This document shows positions 16,650 to 24,081 of a stretch of DNA of 64,000 nt, one piece after another (the first letter of the stretch is position 1; each line of letters opens with the position of its first letter). Where the stretch lies: the NCBI RefSeq assembly GCF_001438655.1, contig NZ_JQBR01000008.1, positions 1 through 64,000 of the forward strand, in the 5' to 3' direction. The notes under the pieces are model-generated. The model was not told where the DNA came from. It saw nothing but the letters and a program-made list of their open reading frames with translations, and ran no database searches. The position numbers were made by a program, and so were the translations under genes. The stretch comes from Pediococcus cellicola (lineage in GTDB: Bacteria; Bacillota; Bacilli; Lactobacillales; Lactobacillaceae).

Positions 16650-18492
16650 CGAGTTAGTACGCTACATTGAAAAGTACATTGATGGCTTTGCTAATGTCAA
16701 AAGTGTGACACATTGTGCGACAAGGCTTCGAATTCAAATTAATAATCCTAGTAAAGTGAATATTGATAAATTGAAAGCACATCAATTAATTCTAGGGGCT
16801 GTCTTCCGCGGTAACGAATTGCAATTAGTAATTGGTCCTGACGTTCCCAAGGTATACGCCATTTTTAGTCAGGAGTTAGACAAAACAGAAAGTGACCCTT
16901 CCAAACGAGACACCTCAGAAGAAATTAAAGCTAAAAAATCTCTAAAAGATTATGGGGAAATCATTGTTGACTTTATTAGTGGCACTTTCGTACCTGTTCT
17001 ACCAATTTTGGTGGCGGCGGGATTGGTTTCGGCCGTTCTTAATATTGCCGTGACTTTTGGTGGTTTACCTACCAAAAGTGGCACATATACGATTTTAAAT
17101 GCCGTAAATAATGCGGGGTTTTACTTCTTGCCAATCTTCTTGGGCGGGAGTGCGGCTCGCAAATTAGGTATTGATTCTATGATGGGAATGTTTTTAGGAG
17201 CTATCCTAGTTAGCAAGTCGATTGATGGAATTGCTAATTTGTCTTTTTTAGGAATGTCAGTACCTCAGACTACTTATAATACAACAACAATTCCTGTCAT
17301 TTTAGGTGTCTTGTTTATGGCCTTAATTGATAAGGGGGTCGATAAACATATCCCCAAAGAGGTTAAATTTTTTGTCAAACCACTACTCGTGATCCTGATT
17401 ACCGTCCCAATTACCTTGATTTTCTTAGGGCCAATTGGTTCTGAACTTGGCAACTGGATCGCAGCAGGTCTTTCCTTTATGTATGAACATCTTGGCTGGA
17501 TATCAGTTGGGATTATGGGAGCTGTCACACCATTACTGGTTATGACTGGGACAAATCAGGCGCTATTCCCTTTGGTGTTTGCTATGATGGCTAAATTTAA
17601 TTATGATTCCTTTGTCTTACCAGGGATGCTAGCTGCCAACACGGCGATCGGGGCAGCCGCATTGGCTATCTTTATTCAAGAAAAAGATGCCAATAAGAAA
17701 GCTTTAGCACTGTCATCTGGAATCACTGGGGTAATGGGAATTACAGAGCCTTCAATCTTTGGGGTCTTGATTAATTATCGAAGTGCCTTTCTAGGAGCCA
17801 TGGCCGGTGGAGGTATTGCAGGAGTATTTGCTGGTCTTGTCCAGTTAAAACAATATGCAGTTGTTTCACCTGGAATTGCAGCCATTCCTACTTTTATTCC
17901 AACAGACGGCTCTGGATTAAATAGTAATTTCTGGTTCTCCATTTTAACTATTTTGATTGCAGTGATTGGCTCGTTTACATTTACAACTGTCTTAGCGCGA
18001 CGTAAAGTTCGGAAAGATAAAGTAGCAAAAGCAAATGCATCTATGAAAATTTTTGCGCCACTTTCTGGTAAAGTAATTCCGCTACAGAGCGTTAAAGATG
18101 AAATGTTTTCCCAAAAAATGATGGGAGATGGACTTGCTGTTGAACCAATAACAGATACAGTCTGTGCGCCATCGGATGCGGTTATTATTATGACTACGAA
18201 AACGAATCATGCAATTGGATTAAGAACTGACAACGGCGTTGAGTTATTGATCCATGTTGGGATTGATACGGTACAGCTAAATGGACAAAATATGCAAACC
18301 ATGGTTAAAGAGGGGGAACATGTTAAGAAAGGAACAGTTCTCTTAAAATTTGATTCTGAAGCCATCCGTAAAGCAGGCTATGAATTAACCACACCAGTTA
18401 TTGTCACCAATATGAATGATGGACATAACGTCTTTTCACAAACGGTACAAGATGAAGTTTCCTGCGGTGATTATTTATATTCAACAAATTAA
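16636..18492 (+). CDS. PTS EIIBCA, beta-glucoside type
   Basis: A 618-residue complete permease. EIIB has Cys27 in VTHCATRLRIQI. The multi-span EIIC contains GITEPSIFGV. The C-terminal EIIA has NHAIGLR and the phosphorylated His540 in LLIHVGIDTVQLNG. In-frame starts at 16609 and 16630 exist. I choose ATG 16636 because GGGGTG lies 9 nt upstream and the family normally starts with a short tail before YDELV. It overlaps the GH1 gene by 14 bases. Unlike the other Glc-family system at 5755, it needs only HPr. Confidence 0.88.
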   Translation: MQNYDELVRYIEKYIDGFANVKSVTHCATRLRIQINNPSKVNIDKLKAHQLILGAVFRGNELQLVIGPDVPKVYAIFSQELDKTESDPSKRDTSEEIKAKKSLKDYGEIIVDFISGTFVPVLPILVAAGLVSAVLNIAVTFGGLPTKSGTYTILNAVNNAGFYFLPIFLGGSAARKLGIDSMMGMFLGAILVSKSIDGIANLSFLGMSVPQTTYNTTTIPVILGVLFMALIDKGVDKHIPKEVKFFVKPLLVILITVPITLIFLGPIGSELGNWIAAGLSFMYEHLGWISVGIMGAVTPLLVMTGTNQALFPLVFAMMAKFNYDSFVLPGMLAANTAIGAAALAIFIQEKDANKKALALSSGITGVMGITEPSIFGVLINYRSAFLGAMAGGGIAGVFAGLVQLKQYAVVSPGIAAIPTFIPTDGSGLNSNFWFSILTILIAVIGSFTFTTVLARRKVRKDKVAKANASMKIFAPLSGKVIPLQSVKDEMFSQKMMGDGLAVEPITDTVCAPSDAVIIMTTKTNHAIGLRTDNGVELLIHVGIDTVQLNGQNMQTMVKEGEHVKKGTVLLKFDSEAIRKAGYELTTPVIVTNMNDGHNVFSQTVQDEVSCGDYLYSTN

Positions 18493-18532
18493 AATGAGTA
18501 AAGCAAATTTTTTTAATAGATAGGTTATCTTA

Positions 18533-18559
18533 GCCAACGTGTTCAGCGTTGGCTTTTTT
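18533..18559 (+). terminator. Intrinsic terminator of the beta-glucoside operon
   Basis: GCCAACG (18533-18539) pairs with CGTTGGC (18547-18553), followed by six T. Confidence 0.85.
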
Positions 18560-18650
18560 GTATTGACTGGTTAGATAGGCAAGCACTCGATATTGAGTTG
18601 ACTAGTAAAGTATACTTTTAGTTAGAAGAAAAATATTTAAAAATATTATT

Positions 18651-18664
18651 TGAAAGCGTTGACA
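18651..18664. promoter_or_regulatory. cre site overlapping the -35 of the gntR-PTS operon
   Basis: TGAAAGCGTTGACA fits the cre consensus at every position. Its last six bases are the TTGACA -35 element, so CcpA would exclude polymerase. Confidence 0.75.
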
Positions 18665-18687
18665 ATTTTAAAGGACGGGTGTTTAAT
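18659..18687 (+). promoter_or_regulatory. Promoter of the gntR-Man PTS operon
   Basis: TTGACA (18659-18664), a 17-bp spacer and TTTAAT (18682-18687). It is followed at once by a palindrome at 18697-18710. Confidence 0.65.
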
Positions 18688-18696
18688 ATGATTGTA

Positions 18697-18710
18697 GTTG
18701 TTATAACAAC
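18697..18710. promoter_or_regulatory. GntR-type operator
   Basis: GTTGTTATAACAAC is a perfect 14-bp palindrome between the promoter and the gntR gene. The flanks TTGTA and TACAA continue the symmetry. Most likely it is the autoregulatory operator of the next gene. Confidence 0.6.
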
Positions 18711-18730
18711 AATACAAGTTGGTGATCAAG

Positions 18731-19450
18731 ATGGACAAAAATAATAATTATCCACTTTATCAAACCATGCTTGATGATTTGATACGGCAAATAGAGTCGG
18801 GTGAGCTTAAGGAAGATGAAAAACTTCCTTCAGAACAACAACTCGGTAAAGACTATCAAGTCAGTCGCATTACTGTCAGACGCGCACTGGCAGAGTTGGA
18901 GCAAAGACAATACATTTATAAGAAACAGGGACAAGGCTCGTTTGTTTTAAAGAAGGATAAACAAGATTTAGGGATTAGATTTGTGGATACTGAACGTGCC
19001 ATCAAAAATATGGGAATGGATCCTAAAATAGTTTTGAAAAATTTTCAGATTATTGTTGATGGTTCAGAAAAAAAGATTCGCGATCTCATGTCATTAACCA
19101 ATGACGATTATATTTATAAAATTGAGCAATTATATTATGCAGATGCATCTCCTGTGTATTTCGAGCGAACGTACTTAAAATATAGTCGTTTTCCAGGAAT
19201 AAAGTTGAGTGAGATTACAAATAATGAATTGATTCCTTTTTTAATAAAAAAGTATCAGTTAAAGCAAATCCAATTTATGAAGCGATCTAGTGCCACATTA
19301 GTGACTGCCAGCACCAGAAAATTATTTGATGCTAACGTAGGCGATCCACTCATCAAAATTGTTGATCAAGGAGTGGATCATCAAAATCTTGTTTATTATT
19401 CAGAAGCCGCTACGGTAGGTGCCTTGCCAATGTTCCTTATTGATGAATGA
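18731..19450 (+). CDS. GntR-family regulator with UTRA domain (first)
   Basis: A 239-residue HutC-type regulator. The winged helix is at about residues 1-75 (LPSEQQLGKDYQVSRITVRR, then KKQGQGSFV). The UTRA sensor contains YIYKIEQLYYADASPVYFER. ATG 18731 is preferred to the TTG at 18719. The Man-type EIIB follows 20 bp downstream, so it heads its own operon and probably represses it through the palindrome at 18697-18710. The effector is likely the phosphorylated substrate. Confidence 0.85.
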   Translation: MDKNNNYPLYQTMLDDLIRQIESGELKEDEKLPSEQQLGKDYQVSRITVRRALAELEQRQYIYKKQGQGSFVLKKDKQDLGIRFVDTERAIKNMGMDPKIVLKNFQIIVDGSEKKIRDLMSLTNDDYIYKIEQLYYADASPVYFERTYLKYSRFPGIKLSEITNNELIPFLIKKYQLKQIQFMKRSSATLVTASTRKLFDANVGDPLIKIVDQGVDHQNLVYYSEAATVGALPMFLIDE

Positions 19451-19470
19451 AAATTAAAGGGAGATTTATT

Positions 19471-19950
19471 ATGGCAACACATATCGTACTTACACGTATT
19501 GACAACCGGCTGGTACATGGACAAGTTGGGGTCGTCTGGACTTCATCAATCGGTGCAAATCTTTTACTGGTTGCAAATGATAATACAGCTAATGATAAGT
19601 TACAACAGGAATTAATGTCTGCCACTGCAGAATCATCCGGTGTGGGAATTCGTTTTTGGACGATTCAAAAAACGATCGATAATATTCACCGTGCCAGTGA
19701 TCGACAAAAGATTTTCTTGGTTGTTCGAAATCCACAGGATGCGCTCAAGTTAGTTAAGGGTGGCGTACCAATCACGCAGCTAAATATTGGCAACATGCAT
19801 TTTTCAGAAGGTAAGGAACAAATTACTAAAAAAGTATACATGGATCAAGCCGATAAAGATGCCTTAACCGAAATTGCAAATTCGGGTGTTGACGTATTCG
19901 TTCAAGATGTACCAGAAGATCGTAAGCAATCATTGAAAGAAGTGATCTAG
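19471..19950 (+). CDS. PTS EIIB, mannose/sorbose family (system 1)
   Basis: A 159-residue cytosolic EIIB. The phosphorylated histidine is His16 in RIDNRLVHGQVG, the family signature. It receives phosphate from the EIIA encoded last in the operon (21567) and passes it to the sugar in the EIIC/EIID channel. GGGAGA precedes ATG 19471, so the in-frame 19447 start is not used. The gene order here is B-C-D-A. Confidence 0.88.
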   Translation: MATHIVLTRIDNRLVHGQVGVVWTSSIGANLLLVANDNTANDKLQQELMSATAESSGVGIRFWTIQKTIDNIHRASDRQKIFLVVRNPQDALKLVKGGVPITQLNIGNMHFSEGKEQITKKVYMDQADKDALTEIANSGVDVFVQDVPEDRKQSLKEVI

Positions 19951-20757
19951 ATGACAGTTACTTTAGGAGAGGGTCTGTTAGTTTCACTTTTTGCATTAAT
20001 TTCAGGAATCGATTTCTGGCTTGAAGGTTTTTATATTTTTCGTCCTATGATTGTTTGTACTGTCACAGGGTTAATGCTAGGTGACCTGAGATTAGGTATC
20101 ATTGCTGGTGGGCTGACAGAGCTTGCATTTGCTGGATTAACCCCTGTTGGTGGCACTCAGCCACCTAACCCTGTGATGGCAGGTATTATGACAGTTGTGA
20201 TTGCTCATACAACCGGTCATTCACCTGCTACCGCAATTGGCTTGGCATTACCATTTAGTATTTTAATGCAATATATTATTTTGTTTTACTATTCAGCATT
20301 TTCAGTTTTCACAAAAAAACTTGATGATTATGCTAAAGAAGCAAATACCAAAAAATTTGCGCGACTAGCCCTTATGCCCACAGTAGTTGTGGGTGTCACA
20401 TATGCAATTATTGCTTTCTTGTGTGTCTATGGCGCTCAGGCACCAATGCGTGAGCTCGTCAATGCCATGCCTGGTTGGCTAAGTCATGGTTTTCAAATTG
20501 CCGGTGGTATTCTTCCTGCCGTCGGTTTCGGAGTTCTTTTGAAGAGTATGCTAAAAATGCAATATGTTCCTTATTTGTTAATTGGATTCACAGCAGCTTG
20601 CTTCATTAAATTCGGAAACTTGATGCCTGTTGCAGTTATTGGCGCGGCACTAGCCTTTATTGAATATTCACATGCGCGTCGTAACAGTGTAGTTGATAAG
20701 AAATTAAAAGAAATTCAAGATAATGCGAATAATGGAGGTGAAGACGATGGCATCTAA
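19951..20757 (+). CDS. PTS EIIC, mannose/sorbose family (system 1)
   Basis: A 268-residue membrane subunit with the Man-family pattern, including LMLGDLRLGIIAGGLTELAF and PNPVMAGIM. It forms the channel together with EIID. The ATG follows the EIIB stop without a gap and the gene overlaps EIID by 11 bases, so the three are translationally coupled. The C-terminus is a charged cytoplasmic tail. Confidence 0.87.
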   Translation: MTVTLGEGLLVSLFALISGIDFWLEGFYIFRPMIVCTVTGLMLGDLRLGIIAGGLTELAFAGLTPVGGTQPPNPVMAGIMTVVIAHTTGHSPATAIGLALPFSILMQYIILFYYSAFSVFTKKLDDYAKEANTKKFARLALMPTVVVGVTYAIIAFLCVYGAQAPMRELVNAMPGWLSHGFQIAGGILPAVGFGVLLKSMLKMQYVPYLLIGFTAACFIKFGNLMPVAVIGAALAFIEYSHARRNSVVDKKLKEIQDNANNGGEDDGI

Positions 20758-21565
20758 CAGTACGGTGACTCCCAAAAGAGGAAAATTATCTGGTAAAGAT
20801 ATTACCAAATTAGGTGTTCGGTCTATTTATAACCAGTCCGCTATGAACTATGAGCGAATGCAGTCTGATGGCTGGACGCTGGCGATGACACCAATGCTGA
20901 AGAAGGTCTATGGTGAGGATACTGATGGTTTAGCGGCTGCTATGAGTGCCAATTTGCAGTTCATTAATACTAATAACTATGCAGCACCGTTACTAATGGG
21001 GTTATTGGCTTCTCTTGAAGAAAACGGGGAGCAAAGATCAACGATTGATGGTTTACGAATTGCTTTATTCGGTCCTTTGGCTGGAATTGGTGATGCGATT
21101 ACATGGTTTACCATTTTACCAATCGTTGCGGGGATTACGGCATCGTTTGCAAAACAAGGAAGTATTTTAGGTCCGTTGGTCTTCTTCTTGGTTTACGTGG
21201 CGCTATTCTTTGCCAGAATACCAATCGCACATTTAGGCTATTCAGCGGGAACAAAAGCGATTGAATCAATTCGTGAAAATTCAGCAATTGTTTCACATGC
21301 AGCTTCAGTTCTGGGATGTACCGTTATTGGCGGCTTGATAGCTAGTTATGTTCAAATCAAAGTATTAACTAAAATTCCAGTTGCTGCTGGTCATACGATT
21401 TCGATTCAGACGCAGTTCTTTGATCGAATTTTTCCTAATATTTTGCCATTAGGTTATACTTTCTTACTCTATTATTTGTTGAAGAAAAAGAATACTAGTC
21501 CAGTGCTTTTGATTTTACTAACTTTTGTATTGGCAATTCTGCTTTCTTGGATGGGAGTGCTTTAA
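20747..21565 (+). CDS. PTS EIID, mannose/sorbose family (system 1)
   Basis: A 272-residue EIID. Its N-terminal half shows the family blocks SIYNQSAMNYERMQSDGW, GLLASLEENGE and GPLAGIGDAITWFT. The last third is membrane-spanning. GGAGGTGA (20735-20742) places the start at ATG 20747. It partners the EIIC encoded just upstream. Confidence 0.88.
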   Translation: MASNSTVTPKRGKLSGKDITKLGVRSIYNQSAMNYERMQSDGWTLAMTPMLKKVYGEDTDGLAAAMSANLQFINTNNYAAPLLMGLLASLEENGEQRSTIDGLRIALFGPLAGIGDAITWFTILPIVAGITASFAKQGSILGPLVFFLVYVALFFARIPIAHLGYSAGTKAIESIRENSAIVSHAASVLGCTVIGGLIASYVQIKVLTKIPVAAGHTISIQTQFFDRIFPNILPLGYTFLLYYLLKKKNTSPVLLILLTFVLAILLSWMGVL

Positions 21566-21566
21566 A

Positions 21567-21992
21567 ATGCAAATAATTGTTACAGGACACGGGAATTTTG
21601 CTTCCGGTATTGAATCAACAATAAAGTTGCTTGCCGGATCAATTAACGGTGTTAAATATATTGATTTCACGGGAGATATGAACGAGAAAGATCTTGCCGA
21701 AAAGTACCAAAAATTGCTCTCAACCGAAGAAAAAACGTTATTCTTTTGTGATTTAGTCGGAGGAACCCCGTATAAACAAGCAGTAGTTGCTAGTGCCGAT
21801 AAAGAGCGTACTGTTGCTGTAGTTGCGGGTTGTAACGTGGGTTCACTGCTTGAATTAGGATTGAATAGTAGTGCGTTACAAGCAAAATCAATTTCAGAAG
21901 TTGCAACTACTTTTGTAGAGACAAGTAAGAACAACACGAAAGTATTTAAACATGTTGTTCAAAATGAGCAAGTGGATGAAGATGGAATTTAA
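21567..21992 (+). CDS. PTS EIIA, mannose/sorbose family (system 1)
   Basis: A 141-residue EIIA with the phosphorylatable His8 in VTGHGNFASG and the FCDLVGGTP segment. It starts 2 bases after the EIID stop, behind GGGAG. With the B, C and D subunits it completes one Man-family PTS. No sugar-modifying enzyme follows in the same direction. The nearest candidate is the SIS deglycase at 22981. Confidence 0.88.
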   Translation: MQIIVTGHGNFASGIESTIKLLAGSINGVKYIDFTGDMNEKDLAEKYQKLLSTEEKTLFFCDLVGGTPYKQAVVASADKERTVAVVAGCNVGSLLELGLNSSALQAKSISEVATTFVETSKNNTKVFKHVVQNEQVDEDGI

Positions 21993-22026
21993 ATTTGAAA
22001 TTCTGTCTGCAAAAAAGTGAATATTT

Positions 22027-22070
22027 AAAAAGGATCAATTACAATGTTGTTTTGTAAATGATCCTTTTTT
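22027..22070. terminator. Bidirectional intrinsic terminator
   Basis: AAAAAGGATCAATTACAA (22027-22044) pairs with 22052-22069 with a single mismatch, with A and T tracts on the two sides. It ends both the PTS operon and the convergent gntR gene. Confidence 0.85.
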
Positions 22071-22082
22071 GTTTGGATTTGA

Positions 22083-22829
22083 CTATCTCAATAGAGATTT
22101 TTGACTAATGCCATATTTGTAACGGTCGCTTCTAATTTGTTGATTGGAAAGGTGGAGAGGCTTTTGGTGTTCGTCATAGACAGAATCCTCCACTAGCATC
22201 AACGCAGTATTAGGCTTTACGTCTAATAGAAATGCAGCATTGGGACTGGCGTAGGTAATTGCGAAGGTTTTTCTTCCTGCAGACGGAGTTACCTTGTACT
22301 TATCTCGTAAAAGTGCATACAGTGAACCAGTTAAATCTTGATAAAGAAGTGATTTGTAGGTTGTTGTAAACCAAGACGTGTCAATACAAAATGGTTGATC
22401 ATCTAGATAACGAAGGCGTTCTATTTCAACTAATTGTTCAGTTGGGGAAATATTAAAAAAAGCACACTGTGCTTCAGTTGGTGTGACCAATTGATAATTT
22501 ACTACTTTACTATGAACAGCCTTGCCCATTTCAGCTAAATTTTCAGTTAAACTTGTGAAATGAGCAATATCATTATCAGTTTTTTTCGTTCCAGACACAA
22601 AAGTTCCTTTACCGTGTATTTTAACGACCAGATTAGCCTTGACCAATAATTCTAGTGCTTTACGTACTGTACTGCGGCTCATTCCTGTACTTAAATGCAG
22701 TTCCTTTTCAGTTGGAAGCTTGGTACCTATAGGGTAATTATTATTTCGGATATCCTTATACAAGCTATCTGCCAGTTGTTCGTAAAGTGGCTTCAGCATT
22801 GATGAGTCACCAAATGGTTTTCTATTCAT
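22083..22829 (-). CDS. GntR-family regulator with UTRA domain (second)
   Basis: A 248-residue HutC-type regulator. The winged helix has KLPTEKELHLSTGMSRSTVR followed by KIHGKGTFVSG. The UTRA domain contains VEIERLRYLDDQPFCID. A strong AGAGGAAAA ribosome site precedes the ATG. It is divergent from the SIS deglycase gene at 22981 and shares a 150-bp control region containing a cre site, so it probably controls that deglycase. Its link to the neighbouring PTS is inference. Confidence 0.86.
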   Translation of the reverse strand: MNRKPFGDSSMLKPLYEQLADSLYKDIRNNNYPIGTKLPTEKELHLSTGMSRSTVRKALELLVKANLVVKIHGKGTFVSGTKKTDNDIAHFTSLTENLAEMGKAVHSKVVNYQLVTPTEAQCAFFNISPTEQLVEIERLRYLDDQPFCIDTSWFTTTYKSLLYQDLTGSLYALLRDKYKVTPSAGRKTFAITYASPNAAFLLDVKPNTALMLVEDSVYDEHQKPLHLSNQQIRSDRYKYGISQKSLLR

Positions 22830-22892
22830 ATTATTTTCCTCTTTAAGTTATTAGCTCAATTATATACTGTTCATTTATTTTTAGAAACATTT

Positions 22893-22906
22893 TGAAAGCG
22901 CTGTAC
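22893..22906. promoter_or_regulatory. cre site between gntR and the deglycase gene
   Basis: TGAAAGCGCTGTAC is a near-consensus cre located 5 nt upstream of the -35 of the deglycase promoter. Confidence 0.6.
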
Positions 22907-22911
22907 TTTTT

Positions 22912-22940
22912 TTGATAACGTGGTAAGATGTGAATGTAAT
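22912..22940 (+). promoter_or_regulatory. Promoter of the first deglycase gene
   Basis: TTGATA (22912-22917), a 17-bp spacer and TGTAAT (22935-22940). It is the best match in the divergent region. Confidence 0.6.
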
Positions 22941-22980
22941 TTAGATGTATGGTGTTGTATGCTTAAAAGGAGGAAAAATA

Positions 22981-23973
22981 ATGAATATACAGGAACAAGT
23001 AGCAGACATCACGAAACAAGCTGCTCAAAAATTAAGACAAAATGGGAAATTAGAAAATGTGGTGTGGGTTGCCGCCGGCGGATCGTTTGGCGGATTTTAT
23101 CCGGCTCAATATTTTATGGATCATGAGTCAGTTAAGGTAACTTCTGAATCATTTACTAGTAATGAATTTGCTTTGAATATTCCTAAATATGTAGGAAACA
23201 ATACGTTAGCAATTTTTTGTTCGATGCGTGGCACAAAGGAAACTTGTGTTGCCGCAAAAAAGGCAAAGGCGGCTGGCGCTACAGTTATTGCGCTGTATGT
23301 ACTTGAATCTGATTTAACTAAAATTAGTGATTTTAATATTAAATATGAAAGCATTGCGGAAGATACAAGCCGTACAGAACATGTGAATTCAAGTATAGGT
23401 TTAATGCTTGCAATGAATATTGTTAACGAAACTGAAGGTTATCCTAACTATAAAGAAGCCATGCATGGATTTGAAATTGTAGATGCAATTTATCGCCGTG
23501 CGGTTAAAGTGACAAAGCCGCTTGCACAAAAATGGGCTCAGCAAAATGCGGATCGTAATCCAATCTACGTTATGGGGAGCGGACCTACATATGGTGCAGC
23601 TTATATCTTTTCAATTTGCAACATAGAAGAAATGCTTCAAATTGCATCTCCTACTATAAATAGTTGTGAGTTCTTTCACGGCCCATTTGAAGTGTTGGAT
23701 AAAAACACTTCAGTCTTCCAATTGATTTCTGTTGGAAGATTAAGAGCCGCGGATGAGCGAGCCGTGAGATTCTTAAAACAGTATGGAGGAGACAAAGTTT
23801 ATCTGTTAGACGGTAAAGAAATTGGACTTAATGATCTAGATGATAGTATTTCCGAATACTTTAATCATATTTTGTTTGCTCCTATTTTAAATAATGTGTA
23901 TATGCGCGCACTCTCCAAAGTTACTTCAAAAGACTATAACACTCGTCGCTATATGTGGAAAGTAGCATATTAA
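22981..23973 (+). CDS. SIS-domain sugar-phosphate deglycase (FrlB/GfrF family), copy 1
   Basis: A 330-residue double-SIS protein. N-terminal SIS: VVWVAAGGSFGGFYPAQYF. C-terminal SIS: IYVMGSGPTYGAAYI. The family signature is NSCEFFHGPFEVLD and the characteristic end is TRRYMWKVAY. E. coli FrlB has equivalent blocks (SGEFRHGPLE, ERRYYGGLVEY) and splits fructoselysine-6-P into glucose-6-P and lysine. I infer a similar cleavage of a phosphorylated Amadori-type compound; an AgaS-like amino-sugar isomerase is the alternative. AGGAGG fixes ATG 22981. A terminator follows, so it is probably transcribed alone. Confidence 0.78.
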   Translation: MNIQEQVADITKQAAQKLRQNGKLENVVWVAAGGSFGGFYPAQYFMDHESVKVTSESFTSNEFALNIPKYVGNNTLAIFCSMRGTKETCVAAKKAKAAGATVIALYVLESDLTKISDFNIKYESIAEDTSRTEHVNSSIGLMLAMNIVNETEGYPNYKEAMHGFEIVDAIYRRAVKVTKPLAQKWAQQNADRNPIYVMGSGPTYGAAYIFSICNIEEMLQIASPTINSCEFFHGPFEVLDKNTSVFQLISVGRLRAADERAVRFLKQYGGDKVYLLDGKEIGLNDLDDSISEYFNHILFAPILNNVYMRALSKVTSKDYNTRRYMWKVAY

Positions 23974-23997
23974 TTTAGAAACATTTTGGAAATAGTT

Positions 23998-24049
23998 AAA
24001 AACTAGGTGGCCGATGCAAATTTTATTAATCTGCGGTTACCTAGTTTTC
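23998..24049 (+). terminator. Intrinsic terminator of deglycase 1
   Basis: AAAACTAGGTGGCCG (about 23999-24013) pairs with CGGTTACCTAGTTTT (24034-24048), with two G-T pairs. Confidence 0.7.
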
Positions 24050-24081
24050 TTATATGATTGGTCAAGATTGGAGGGCAATTA

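Noticed and set aside
21518-21937. 139-codon minus-strand ORF
   Set aside because: Complete shadow of the EIIA gene at 21567-21992.
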